A DNA stretch of 38,577 nt from Helochares maculicollis. Taxonomy: Eukaryota; Arthropoda; Insecta; Coleoptera; Hydrophilidae. The first letter of the stretch is position 1. Every line of letters starts with the position of its first letter. Positions 1-10,389 of the stretch are shown here, in pieces. The notes under the pieces are model-generated. The model made no database searches and had not been told where the DNA came from. It saw only the letters and a program-made list of their open reading frames with translations. The position numbers were made by a program, and so were the translations under genes. Where the stretch lies: the NCBI GenBank assembly GCA_033557835.1, contig JAWQRO010000461.1, positions 1 to 38,577 of the forward strand, in the 5' to 3' direction.

Positions 1-749
1 ATAGACGCACCTTATCGACTGCAAATGAGCATCGAAATTTGTGGGCATACAAAATTAGCGGCCGTCCGCTGGACGTCTTTGCCGAGACCGCTTCCCAGCG
101 AAACGACATCGAGGAGGGGCCGAAGCCGCAGTCGCAGCCTCGGCCGCAGCCGCAGCCGCAACCCAAGATCACGGTTCGATTTTTCTCTTATTATCAACAG
201 CGATTACAGTAATCTGCGTCCAACATCTCGAACGGTCGAGGTAAAAGTCGACGCCCCGATCTTCCTCAACCCGAAACCACGACGGACAATCAAAATTAAG
301 TTACCTATCCGCATCTTAATTGCTTATCGAGGTTCGGCGTAATGTGTAGATGAAATTAATTAATTTAGCAGTTGTAATTTGTAGATAATGACATATTAAC
401 AACGTTTTTTTTTACCAAAATAACCACCGTGGTGCCGAGGCGGCGCGATTGGATCATTTGCATTTTGATCAAGTTTCCTTTAGACTTTTCGATCTCGATT
501 CCGATAAGAAAAGAGGAGGTTGCTGCTGATATTGCAGCACTCGCCGCTGTTCCGTCACTTTGTGACAAGCATACCCACAAAAGTTTGAGCCGTCCCCAAT
601 CGGCATTATATCATGCCCATGAACTTTCATTTCCGGCTGAGCAATTAATTTTAAATCTATTTTGGAGTTTCATCACTGTGGAGTTCAAAGAATTAAATGA
701 ATTTTAGAGCAGCACCTACTGTGGCGGTCAAAAAGACTTTGTAATAATA
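1..749. other. unique sequence, no recognised gene
   Basis: Moderately GC-rich for the first 340 bases, then AT-richer. Both strands carry short open frames of about 60-105 codons. The one on + is rich in Arg-Ser because of a GCCGCA hexamer run and shows no domain I recognise. No repeat copy elsewhere in the window was noticed. It may be intronic or intergenic DNA of a host gene. Confidence 0.4.
124..161. repeat. imperfect GCCGCA hexamer microsatellite
   Basis: Six or so imperfect copies of a GCCGCA-type hexamer. Read on the + strand it gives alternating Arg-Ser. This repeat explains the Arg-rich short frames on both strands here, so it is not evidence of coding. Confidence 0.7.
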
Positions 750-2243
750 TATGAACACCCAATTTTTATTCCAAATTTATTTCAACCTCTTCAAAGGAAT
801 GCCCTCTGGGTTAGTACACTTGCCAATCCAATTTCTAGTCTTTGAAACAGTTGTTGAAGTTGACTTAAGATGACCCCCTTTGACAAAAAGCTCGTCGGGG
901 TCGTCTTGCCGTCCATGCTTTTACGAAATGTTAAATCATAATATAACGAATATTTTTGTTGTACATGAACATCCAACTTTTATTCCAAATTTATTTCAAC
1001 CTCTTCAAAGTAATGTCCTCTGGCTTAGTACACTTGCCAATTCAATTTCTAGTCTTTGAAACAGTGATTGAAGTTGACTCAAGATGACTCCCTTTGACAA
1101 AAAGCTCGTCGAGATCGTCTTGCTGTCCATGCTTTTACGAAATGGTAAATCATAATAGAACGAATATTTTTGTTGATCATGAACATCACATTTTTATTCC
1201 AAATTTATCTCAACTTCTTCAAATGTATGCCCTCTGGGTTAGTACACTTGCTAATCCAATTTCTAGTCTTTGAAACAGTTGTTGAAGTTGACTTAAGATG
1301 ACTCCCTTTGACAAAAAGCTCGCCGGGATCGTCTTGCTGTCCATGCTTTTACGAAATGGTAAATCATAATATAACGAATATTTTTGTTGAACATGAACAT
1401 CCAATTTTTATTCCAAATTTATTTCAACCTCTTCAAAGGAATGCCCTCTGGGTTAGTACACTTGCCAATCCAATTTCTAGTCTTTGAAACAGTTGTTGAT
1501 GTTGACTTAAGATGACTCCCTTTGACAAATAGCTTGTCGAGATCGTCTTGCCGTCCATGCTTTTACGAAATGATAAATCATAATATAACGAATATTTTTG
1601 TTGCACATGAACATCGAATTTTTATTCCAAACTTATTTCAACCTCTTCAAAAGAATGCCCTCTGGGTTAGTCCACTTGCCAATCCAATTTCTAGTCTTTG
1701 AACAGTTGTTGAAGTTGACTCAAGATGACTCCCTTTGACAAAAAGCTCGTCGGGATCGTCTTGCCGTCCATGCTTTTACGGAATGATAAATCATAATATA
1801 ACGAATACTTTTGTTGTACATGAACATCCAATTTTTATTCCAAATTTATTTCAACCTCTTCAAAGAAATGCCCTCTAGGTTAGTACACTTGCCAATTCAA
1901 TTTCTAGTCTTTGAAACAGTTGTTGAAGTTGACTTAAGATGAATCCCTTCGACAAAAAGCTCGTCGAGATAGTCTTGCCGTCCATGCTTTTACGAAATGA
2001 TAAATCATAATATAGCGAATATTTTTGTTGTACATTAACATCCAATTTTTATTCCAAATTTATTTCAACCTCTTCAAAGGAATGTCCTCTGGGTTAGTAC
2101 ACTTGCCAATCCAGTTTCTAGTCTTTGAAAGAGTGGTTGAAGTTGACTCAAGATGACTCCCTTTGACAAAAATCTCGTCGGGATCGTCTTGCCGTCCATG
2201 CTTTTACGAAATGATAAATCATAATAGAACGAATATTTTTATT
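750..2243. repeat. tandem array, seven copies of a 214-bp unit
   Basis: The anchor CCAAATTTAT recurs at 771, 985, 1199, 1413, 1627 (as CCAAACTTAT), 1840 and 2054. The steps are 214 bp, except one of 213 caused by a single-base deletion in an A run. The copies are roughly 90-95% alike, so the array is fairly young. Each unit contains TTCAACCTCTTC, CCAATTTCTAGTCTTTG and CATGCTTTTACGAAATG. Read on the minus strand, one frame resembles the last residues of a Tc1/mariner-type transposase: a Cys-Phe-Lys-Asp-x-Lys stretch, then a Gly-His-x-Phe-Glu-Glu ending interrupted by stops. The unit may therefore have begun as a transposon 3' end; that origin is inference. The minus-strand frames of 61 codons are by-products of the repeat. 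Confidence 0.9.
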
Positions 2244-2796
2244 ATAGGTATTAATATCAGCTATTAATGGAGGTAATCAATAACTCTGGTACAAACGACC
2301 ATTTTCATCTTAATCACTAAGGTGAGATCATTCTATTTGTGTGATAGGGAACAAATTACAGTATTTTCAGTGTTTGCTTAATTTAACATTTACCTTGTTA
2401 TCCTGTTTCATGTTATGAAATGCCTATGGTACCTTCGTGGTCTCAATGGTTTGTAATTGCAATGCGTCGGTAGCACTATGGGTGATTATGAGCATGCTTG
2501 GGGCTCACCCCGGTTCCCACAGCTATTCATTCGCTTAATTCGATTTCCATTGATTGAAATTTTATGTTACACTACTTTGGTTGAGTTGTTGCATGTGTAT
2601 TGTTATTAATCAGTGAATTCAGAAGGAAACTATTGGGATGCGTACCAGCATACAGACAACAGACTGTGCAACAATGCAGCTTATGCTACAACAATTTGAC
2701 AGTACGCCATTTTTGTTGGGTCGTCAACAAGTTTCAGACGCGCACCAGTGATAGACTGAAAAAGTGTATGCACCGTGCTGTATTGGTGTGGTCAGT
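2244..2796. other. no gene seen
   Basis: AT-rich sequence between the 214-bp array and the first mariner relic. Part of the right side is probably the 5' untranslated end of that mariner, but I could not find its terminal inverted repeat. A 74-codon + frame at 2600-2824 shows no recognisable motif. Confidence 0.4.
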
Positions 2797-3702
2797 ATGT
2801 CGAAAAACAAAAGGCATTCGCTGATAGCATTAATTATTTTATCTCACATGAAGAAAACTGTTGCCGAATTGTAGCGAAACGCTCATGGATGAGCACGTTC
2901 CATCGCAAGGTACGTGTGAACGATTGTGTCAACGTTTCAAAAGATGATTTGCAACCACAGAAACAACTCGCAATGCAATTGGAAGTTACCCAAAAAGGTG
3001 TCTCCAACCCTACAAGACATGAGAAAAATTCAAAAGACCACCAGATGGGTAGATCAGATGAGTTGAACGATAGATAAATTGAAAAGCGCAAAACGCCCGT
3101 GACAGATTTTGGTCGTTCAGTACAAAAAAATCGTTTTTGCTTCGTTTAGTGACAGGCAGCGTATTTTGAGAATCCCAAGCATAAGAACCCATGGGTAGAC
3201 TCAGAAGCATCGACCGAAAACTCGCTTTGGCAAAAAAAACGAAGCTCTGTGTTTAGTGAGTCCAGAGAAGTTTTTTTATGAGCTACTAAAAGCTGCAGGA
3301 ACGGTTAATACAAAACGCTACCAATAGCAGTTAACCAATTTAAACCGCTCGGTTCTTGTAAAGGGCCAGAATACTGAAACGGATAACACAATGCTATTTT
3401 TCCTCATGACAATGCTCCATCACTTACGATAAAACCGTTTTCCGCTACATTGGGAGCACTCAGCTTACGAGTTCTACCTCATGCGGCTTACTCACCAGAC
3501 TTGGCTCCTTTCAATCGGAAGGAAGTGGCAATCACCACTTTTTTCATCGATGAGCAGCGCTTTGGTTCGTATGATGATGTGAAAAAGTGCTCGATGACTA
3601 ATTCGCGGCAAAAGGAGAAGATTTCTACTAGCTTGGCATTCTTAAACATCTCTAAAGATGGTACCAATGCATTACACGCGATGGACCATACTTTCAATAT
3701 GG
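2797..3702 (+). pseudogene. decayed mariner transposase (+ strand)
   Basis: Mariner-type DNA transposase remnant. Starting at an ATG at 2797 and moving among frames, one meets the family landmarks in the right order: a helix-turn-helix piece reading GTCERLCQRFK, the linker ELNDR with a Lys-rich region, FYELLKAAGTVNTKRY, a catalytic-type HDNAP (Asp codon 3408-3410), then PHAAYSPDLAP and EQRFGSYDDVKK. These are all established mariner motifs. Several frameshifts and in-frame stops break it. The first catalytic Asp position (TGDE in the family) reads TGS, and the third, after SPDLAP, reads Asn, so it cannot be active. It is the only fairly complete mariner here on the + strand besides the 17.3-kb relic. 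Terminal repeats were not found. Confidence 0.85.
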
Positions 3703-3836
3703 CATTTTCTATTTATTGGGTTCTTTTTATATTGAAATTAGAACGTCTGAATCTATGTGGGTGTTGTTACTTTGCGAAAAAAATTGTAAAAAACGATGTT
3801 CCTGCTAGACGACTTAATGGCTCATTTAAGAGGGGC

Positions 3837-4335
3837 ATTTTCATGAATTTCTGGTCATGCAATCTTCACGAAATTGTGGTGACCTGGCCTTCAAAGTCTA
3901 TTGCCCATAGATACCATACATACTTGCATCTTCCTTTCGTTATAGGTGCTACAGTTCGACGAAATGTCTTTCAAGATCTTCTGTTCGTGATCATCTCTTT
4001 TCCTTGTATTCATGTTTTGCCTCTCCTTTTGCCACCCTTGGTTTCCAGCAGTTCCCATATTTTCGTGGGCCTGTCTCTTGTCCTCTTCCTTATCACCCTC
4101 GTCTACCAGAACTTTCTTGTCATCCTGTCTCTTGGTATTCATTGCTGGTACCTCCACCATTGAAGCCGGCGTTAATCTACCTCGTCCAGTGAGGCTTCTA
4201 TCTCAAAATATCCCGGTAAATCGACCCTTTTCATGCAAAACCTTTTTGACACTCTTCTACCGCTCTGACGAATCTTATATCCGCTGCTGTCTGCAATCTA
4301 CTCATCTGTTGTGAGTTGAGAACCCATATTTTCAT
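3837..4335 (-). pseudogene. LINE reverse transcriptase C-terminal tail, copy 1
   Basis: Minus-strand translation gives the post-catalytic tail typical of endonuclease-type LINEs: a QRRLQWW-like segment, IPRDRM, then RTRDRPTKIWELLETKGG and a final NRR-x-x-KTF. In intact elements this corresponds to the region after the reverse transcriptase domain that ends in GRP-x-x-W and DRKAW motifs. Frames change and stops occur, so it is dead. The frame that stays open longest (minus, 3891-4160) is not the LINE frame. It is nearly identical to the next copy and lies directly against it. The 5' bulk of the element is absent, as is usual for truncated LINE insertions. Confidence 0.6.
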
Positions 4336-4905
4336 TTTCATGAATTTCTGGTCATTCAATCTTCACGAAATTGTGGTGACCTGGCCTTCAAAGTCTATTG
4401 CCCATAGATTCCATACATACACACAGTCTTGCATCTTGCGTTCGTTATAGGGGTCACAATTCGGCAAAATGTCTTCCAAGCTCTTCTGTTTGCGATCATC
4501 TCTTTTCCTTGTACTCATGTTTTGCCTCTCCTTTTGCCACCCTTGGTTTCCAGCAGTTCCCATATTTTCGTGGGCCTGTCTCTTGTCCTCTTCCTTATCA
4601 CCCTCGTCTACCAGAACTTTCTTGTCATCCTGTCTCTTGGTATTCATTGCTGGTACCTCCACCATTGAAGCCGGCGTTGATCTACCTCGTCCAGTGAGGC
4701 TCCTATCTCAAAATATCCCGGTAAATCGACCCTTTTCATGCAAAACCTGTTTGATACTCTTCTACCGCTCTGACGAATCTCATATCCGCTGCTGTCTGCA
4801 ACCTACTCATCTGATGTGAGTTGAGAGCCAATATTTCGACTCCATGCATAAGTGTAGGTTTGATGAACGAGTGGCTTAGTTGCATCTTTGCAAAGATGCA
4901 GCTGA
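4336..4905 (-). pseudogene. LINE reverse transcriptase C-terminal tail, copy 2
   Basis: Second copy of the same LINE tail, alignable base for base with copy 1 from CATGAATTTCTGGTCAT onward and roughly 95% identical. It extends about 70-90 bp further upstream in the element's own direction. There the minus strand reads a TYTYAW-x-x-NIGSQL stretch, matching the LINE region that usually reads LLYG-E-WALT. It carries several stops. Two independent truncated insertions at one point, or a local tandem duplication, could explain the pair. The different upstream lengths do not decide between these. Confidence 0.6.
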
Positions 4906-5063
4906 TAGCAAACATACAAAAATATTCTAATCGTGCCTAAACGTCTTCAAAATTTTTATATCCAGTGAGAAAATCTGAGGTTCTTGGAGTAGGGCCCAAA
5001 AATGGTTATCTCTAGCCCAAAAATTTGTTGGTGGAATTAATTAAAAGACAATTTTTGTTGCAG

Positions 5064-5096
5064 GTATAGAGATGATACCTTGTGTTGGACAGAGCG
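5064..5096 (+). other. candidate 33-nt micro-exon
   Basis: A T-rich tract ending in TTTTTGTTGCAG forms a good 3' splice site, and GCG|GTAAGTTTT 33 bases later is close to the consensus 5' splice site. The enclosed 33 bases are a multiple of three and open in two frames (frame starting at the second base: YRDDTLCWTE; at the third: IEMIPCVGQS). I do not recognise either peptide. Chance pairs of good splice sites do occur at this spacing, so this is only a candidate. Confidence 0.25.
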
Positions 5097-5960
5097 GTAA
5101 GTTTTTATCTCTTTCGCGGAGTCTTCCCGAGATGAATCTGTATGAATTTTGGATGCGAGGCACAGATTCGCTCGGAGTCATCCGAATATGCAGACATTTT
5201 ATTGTGCTAAAGCTTATGGAATTAAAGTTTTATAACGACTGTGTTGTTTTTATTTTACGGCTGCGTGTGGTGAATTGGGGGGTCGTTGAACGATCGGTTC
5301 GATTGGGGCTCGCCGGGGATCGGAGAAGATCCTTTGCACTTCGATGGGGGTGGCGGAACGTAGATTTCTGATCATTCGGTGCCGCGGTTCCGAAGAAAAC
5401 GGCGATGTCTTCTGCCGATTGCCGTTTGCCGATTACCGATGGCCCTTCTCGATGTCTTCTGCCGCCCAGACCTGCACTTATTAGAGCAAATTATCCCCCC
5501 GGTACATCGATATCGCCGTAGTAATCATGTGCGGTAATTTCATAACAGGTTTTGATTTAAGGTTGATAGACTGGGGCTAATCGACTCTGAGATAATTTAT
5601 AACCGTCTTGTTTTATTTGCCACCCTCATTAGTCGATGCATCGCGACCGACCAGAAAAACCTTCGACAAGTATCGATGCCTGCCTGTAATGGCTGTGACA
5701 AAACAAAAACCTGACTGACGACTTGCTCCCGACCGATCTGACCTCAAATTCGGACTCGGCCGGACCAGGGGCGGATTGTAACAATAAGAAAACCGAAATG
5801 TTGCTATCTGGACGCAAATAGAGATGCGTATCGCAGACGCGAACTTCGCCCGCCGGAGGGAAAAACTGAGCCCCGGCGAAGGGTCGATTTTAAAGAGTTT
5901 CGAAAATCCATCACGGATCGATTTGTTCGGCACAATAACTAAAGATGACAACAGGTTACC

Positions 5961-5999
5961 GGTCTGGGTCTCGGTCTCGCTCTCGGTCTCGGTCTCGGT
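5961..5999. repeat. GGTCTC microsatellite
   Basis: About six imperfect tandem copies of the hexamer GGTCTC (variants GGTCTG and GCTCTC). The + frame over it reads as alternating Val-Ser and is a consequence of the repeat. Confidence 0.8.
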
Positions 6000-7224
6000 A
6001 CAAATGAGCCGACCCGGCGCGGAGATGCCTACAAAAATGGATACAGAGAAAGAGAAAGACTTCGCAGATATGTAGTATTAATTCAACCGCGTAATCGATA
6101 CGGAATATCTACAATTCTTAATTGAATTTATTGTGCAGATATCAAAGTCAATGCTTTATCGGCTTTTCCCGTATAAAATTGTTTATATATATCATTGTTC
6201 TGTCCGCGGAAGCCGCGCCGAACGGTTAACTTTCCTCGGCGCATAGTTTTGCCAATTAATAGGATATCACATAAGCTAATGTAGATCCATGCAGATACCA
6301 TCGCTTCAGCATGCGTGTCTTCGGCGATACCGCGGTTCCTTGCGACCCTTCGGTTCTCATTTCTGCGGCTCGGAGAGGCATTTTTGCTAAAACAACCTCC
6401 GACGGGCCTCACGTCTTCCGTCATAAATGCGAGGGCGTCATGACTTATGTGCGACGAATTATTAAGAAGGGAAAGTAATCGTAAAAAAACTCCGTCGCTA
6501 ACGGACTTTTGATAAGAATCCCACCCTCGGCAACGTTTTAATTTAACTTACGTCCTCACTACTCACCCCAGCGCCACTCCAAACCTCACAAGACAACTAA
6601 CTATCCCCGCATGTGCCGCCGTCGCGCCAAACTAACACCGATCTTTCCCTCAAACTAAATATCTACTCGCAAAATTACTTCTCGGCGGGGTGGCGGTGAT
6701 ACGTTGTTCGTCCTTCCCGGCTTCCGGGTATTCATTAGGCGAAAATCGTGTAGAAAATATTGAATCGAGGCGATATTTGCAATTGAACCCCGGCGACCGG
6801 CCGATCCCCTTCGGACATGTTGGTGCGATATTCTTTAGACGGTCACGTGTCACTTTTTAGTTATCCTTTCTTAGCTGTTCTAATCTACTCGGCTCCGTTA
6901 GGTCATCTCAGAGGAACAATAACGCTGAAAATATCACAAACAGCGCGACCTGCCAAGGTTTATTCCTTCCGAAAAGTCTCATTAAAATTGAGTCGTCTAC
7001 GGAAGGGGGCACAAAGTTAAAAGAGTACTTCTACCAGGCAACGAACTAATCTACTAGTTATAGCTAATTCTACAATGTTTAGCATTTGGGGTCCACTAAA
7101 AATGGAATTTTCGAAATTTAATAAATACCACTCACGGTGATCCGATCAAGTTGACACTTTGTATCTGTCAGTTTTTCGTGGTATTTATGACATGCACAAA
7201 TTTGCAATTGGATAGCTCAAATTG

Positions 7225-7510
7225 AAAGACTAGTTTACTTGAAAACATTTCGAAATTGGGTAGGTAAACAGCTACTTCTGATGGTCTGACAAGCTTTAAA
7301 AGTTGATAGAGATCTTCCGATCATAGCCGTCTCTCATCGCTCCACCTCAAATGGTCTGACCGCTATCGTACACACAAACACTGACACCATGTCAAAATAG
7401 TCAAAATAGAGTCAGGGGCACTCAAAACGGGAGGTTCGTCTAAATCTCAAGGTTGAATTTTGTCATGATCGCAGAACCTTCCCTTTACTATACTATAGTC
7501 ATATGAGATT
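7225..7510. repeat. dispersed repeat family, copy 1
   Basis: This stretch aligns with 20470-20770. Both hold GTTTACTTGA, then GGTAAAC with a CTACT run, a TCATCRCTCC motif, a CTCAA-x-GGTCTG segment followed by CGCTATCGT, a GGGC/GGGG-x-CTCAA block, and a GATCG piece before TTTACTAT. Copies differ by many substitutions and short gaps. No terminal repeat or coding potential was found. It is probably part of an old, untyped transposable element. Confidence 0.5.
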
Positions 7511-7572
7511 GTACAAATATGCTAATTGACAGTACTTATTAAGGACACAAGTAAGTGTTGACGTTTTTCATG

Positions 7573-7914
7573 TCACGTTGGTTCGTAATTTCCAACATAT
7601 GGAGTTATTTTATTCATCAAAGTATGCACCCATATTACATACATACTTTTGCACCTAATGCTAAGGTTTAGGCTGATGGTATAAAAGACTGGCAAACAAG
7701 AGTCAATGAGTTCCTGGAAAGGCAGTTTTACGCCAATGTTGGAATTCAATTGTTTCCTATTAAAAAGCTGTCCAAATTGAGGAAGCAGTAATAATTGGTA
7801 GGGACTAAATTTGAGTATGTTGGATGATGCGGCTGCAACTCCAATGCCTGTGGCTCCGCCAGTGTGTGGCTTAGCGTTATCATGCGTTGAGATGGGAGTC
7901 GATCTGTTATCCAA
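7573..7914 (-). pseudogene. mariner transposase, C-terminal half (family II)
   Basis: A 113-codon minus frame carries a mariner D2 motif THDNAKPHT near its start (about residues 11-19), then FSPYQLLLLPQFGQL, a degraded SPDLAP-D region, and KLPFQELIDSCLPVFYT. In related transposases the last part reads QE-F/L-IDS followed by FY and a Trp-Gln-Lys-Cys-Val tail. The frame stays open, but key residues after the D2 motif are changed and the N-terminal half with D1 is missing. The upstream edge is cut exactly where a second mariner family begins at 7919. The same family and the same cut recur at 37921-38230. Confidence 0.65.
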
Positions 7915-7918
7915 TATA

Positions 7919-8217
7919 CCAGGTGCGCAAGTTTAAAATGTCGTTTTTGTTATGAAAAATACGCAATTATTTAAGAACAATGGCAAAACATTTTTTATCC
8001 AAAATATTAGTCCTCGCTTTTTACACATTTTATCCATCTCTCGGGCAATTTATGGATACCATTCAATAAGAAAGCTTCATTCATTGATATCCATTTTTGT
8101 ACATCGTTGAATGTCTTGAACTGTTGCTCAGCCAGTGCGTGTCCCATCGATGAGAAGAGGTGACAATCAAAAGGCGCCAGGTCTGGTGAGTACGGCAGGT
8201 GGGGTAACTCCTACCTA
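7919..8217 (-). mobile_element. 3'-end fragment of CCAGGTGCGCAAG mariner (family III)
   Basis: Begins with the terminal repeat CCAGGTGCGCAAGTTTAAAA next to a TA dinucleotide (7917-7918). It then aligns with the 3' end of the fuller copy at 8696, including the segment encoding the C-terminal GIHKLPERW-type region on the minus strand, with extra stops. Homology ends near 8217, at the position encoding the PHPPYSPDLAP motif, so the 5' three quarters of the element are missing. It lies inside or against the family II mariner to its left. Confidence 0.75.
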
Positions 8218-8325
8218 CCCTACGCCAAACAATTTTCTATCCTGCACTTTGTGCTGGGATACTCAGAACGAGCTTATAATAAAATTATAACAAAAATATT
8301 TACAAATTTGCTACTAATGCAGCGA

Positions 8326-8366
<41 letters not shown>

Positions 8367-8693
8367 TTTTCTTCCACGATCAGAAGGACTGCAGTTACAA
8401 GACTTTCTTTTTATGGTAATCGTATTTGTCTCTTTTGTACGTACAACATAAACGCGTCTGATACTAACAGCTAACGAACGACAAGACCTAGCGATTATAA
8501 GGAACAGTTTTCCGACCGTTTTCCTTTATGTCTATTGCTTAGGCCCGGTTCCAAAATAGTTTTCTAGTTTTCTACTCTCTAAATATAATTTTCAATTATA
8601 AAACAAAAAGACCAAATCGTTTTTATGATGGTTCTGTTTGTATCTAGTATATCTTGTAGGTCATAAACTCGTCAAAAGTGATGATGCTTTGTA
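8218..8693. other. spacer between two family III mariner copies
   Basis: AT-rich sequence with a long TA microsatellite near its left side. No transposase motif, no terminal repeat and no convincing open frame were seen. Confidence 0.4.
8328..8363. repeat. (TA)18 microsatellite
   Basis: Eighteen uninterrupted TA dinucleotides. It is likely polymorphic in length. Confidence 0.95.
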
Positions 8694-8695
8694 TA

Positions 8696-9968
8696 CCAAG
8701 TGCACAAACTTAAAATATCGTTTTGTCATGAAAACTACCCACTTATTTAAGAACAATGGTAAAACATTTTTTACTCAAAATATTGGCTCTCGCTTTTTGC
8801 ACATTTTATCCATCGCTCGGGCAATTTATGGATACCATTCGAAAAGAAAGCTTCAACTTTCATCGACCCATTTTTGTACATCCTCGAAAGTCTTAAAGTA
8901 CTGCTCAGCCAGTGCGTGTCCCATCGATGAGAACAGGTAATAATCAAAAGGCGCCAGTTCTGGTGAATACGGCGGATGGGGTAGAAATTCTCAACCATGC
9001 GAAGAAATCGTTGCTTTGAACGCTTTGATTGAATATGCAGGAGCGTTGTCATGCTGCAGAATGACTTTGTCGTGTCTTCGACCCCATTCTGGGCGTTTTT
9101 CGATCAATGCGTGGTTTAAATTGATCATTTGTTGTCGGTAGCGGATGGTTTTAACTGTTTCACCGGGTTTGAGACGCTCGTAGTACACTACTTCCTTCTG
9201 ATCCCGCCACAAACACAGCATTGTCTTCCTCCCAAAACAATCCGGTTTTGTACTCGACATTGATGGTTGTCCTGGCGTTACCCACGATTTCTTACGTTTG
9301 AGATTCTCAAAATATATACATTTTTCATCGCCAGTTGCAGCTCGGTGCAAAAGAACCTTTCTTTTGTGGCGTAAATGCAGCATTTCGCAATTTTTCGTCT
9401 TCCCTTGAGTCCTTCGTTCAGTTTGTGTGGAACCCATTTTCCAACCTTTTGAATCTTCCCCATGGCTCTCAGGTGATCGGAAATGGCTTGCCGAGTGACA
9501 TTCAACTGCTCCGCCATCATTTGTTGTGTTTGTGTATCGTCTTCGTCCAATAATGCTTGTAATTCGTCATCTTCAAACTTTTTTGGTCGATTTTCACGTC
9601 CTTTGTCAATAACATTGAAATCGCCACTTTTGAAACGTTGACACCAGCGGTCACAACAGTTGGAGTTGGAGCAAGATCGCCGTACAAGATTCTCTACAAG
9701 AATTCGAAGACTTTCCAATCCCTTTTTCTTTTGATTGAACAAGAAAATCATTATATGCCGCAAATGCTCTTTACTTGGCTCGAAATTCGACAAGTTTAAC
9801 ACGAAAAAGAAGTATGGTACTAACTCGTTATAAACTAAACGATTATGACGTTTTGTAGTGGGCGGCAGTCTTGCTAAAAAATGGCGCTTTGGACTTCAAA
9901 AGTTACTTAGATAGATGTCATGCGCCATCTTTTGACAACAACTCGACATTTTGTACTTGCGCACCTGG
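8696..9968 (-). mobile_element. full-length mariner element, family III (1273 bp)
   Basis: Both ends are visible. The left terminal repeat reads CCAAGTGCACAAACTTAAAA. The right one, read inward, is CCAGGTGCGCAAGTACAAAA. Each is flanked by TA (8694-8695 and 9969-9970), the expected target duplication. The length of 1273 bp is normal for mariner. The transposase lies on the minus strand inside. The right terminal repeat matches the left end of the neighbouring fragment at 7919 better than it matches its own left end, so the left end has diverged. Confidence 0.9.
8771..9802 (-). pseudogene. mariner DD34D transposase with two frameshifts
   Basis: Cut-and-paste transposase, acting in the nucleus on its own TIRs. 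It starts at ATG 9802. Frame 1 (9802-9278) has the N-terminal LRHIMIFLFNQKKK region, the helix-turn-helix RWCQRFKSGDF, and FEDDELQALLDED, RQAISDHLRAMGKIQKVGKWVPHKL. Frame 2 (9437-8991) holds TGDEKCIYFENLKRKKSW with D1, KEVVYYERLKPGETV, EKRPEWGRRHDKVIL and HDNAPAYS with D2. In a third frame D3 is present as APFDYYLF, with spacing to D2 consistent with DD34D. The C-terminus GIHKLPERWIKC-x-x-SESQYFE ends at 8771. All three catalytic Asp codons survive, but at least two frameshifts (about 9280-9440 and about 8990-9050) prevent a complete protein. The length (about 345 codons) is normal for the family. Confidence 0.9.
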
Positions 9969-9970
9969 TA

Positions 9971-10389
9971 GATCATGCAATCATTTAAGTTTTTGTATCA
10001 TCTCGTTCAGCTATATTGCGCTCTGAAGTGAGATATATCCTTGTCAAAACATCACATTGATCATTTGCGAGTGTCTTATTGAATCCGTTTGAGAGCATAA
10101 GTGAAGATTCTGTTCAAAACTTGATCAGTTTTATAACGAGGAAGCCTCATCAAGCCAGATTCCAAACGCTTTTGTGTCTGTTTTATCGGAGTTCATGTGG
10201 GGTTTACTCACCCAACGTTTTGTCAAACTGTTCATTGACTATAAAAGCGGCTGAATTTTATTGATGCAACTTTCAATTTCCTCTTGTAAAGCAAGGGTGA
10301 TTGTGGGATTGTTGACATAGACTTTTGACTTCAAAAAAACCTGATTAAATGGAAACTAATGGTGCTAAACCAAAGGATCTAGGGGACCA
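9971..10389. other. no gene seen
   Basis: AT-rich sequence between the family III mariner and a LINE fragment. No transposase or reverse transcriptase motifs were seen on either strand. Confidence 0.4.

Larger units (their letters stand above)
4906..7220. other. unique, GC-richer stretch without a recognised gene
   Basis: AT-rich until about 5100, then alternating GC-rich pieces (5280-5470, 5640-5900, 6200-6450, 6580-6850). Short open frames of 60-112 codons exist on both strands, none with a motif I recognise. It contains one candidate micro-exon and a GGTCTC microsatellite, listed separately. No transposon landmarks were seen. It may be single-copy intron DNA. Confidence 0.4.

Noticed and set aside
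25..342. 105-codon + frame with Arg-Ser repeats, suggestive of an SR protein
   Set aside because: The Arg-Ser run comes from a GCCGCA microsatellite and the rest has no RNA-binding domain.
791..1404. Two similar 61-codon minus frames (791-976, 1219-1404)
   Set aside because: They are the same frame in two copies of the 214-bp repeat; other copies have stops.
3450..4163. 237-codon + frame, the longest in the window
   Set aside because: It begins in the C-terminal part of a decayed mariner (SPDLAP, EQRFGSYDDVKK) and then runs into the antisense of the LINE tail. It is a chance chimera.
4363..4665. 100-codon minus frame and its twin at 3891-4160
   Set aside because: Both lie in the LINE tail but in a different frame from the recognisable LINE residues. 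The similarity between them only reflects the duplication.
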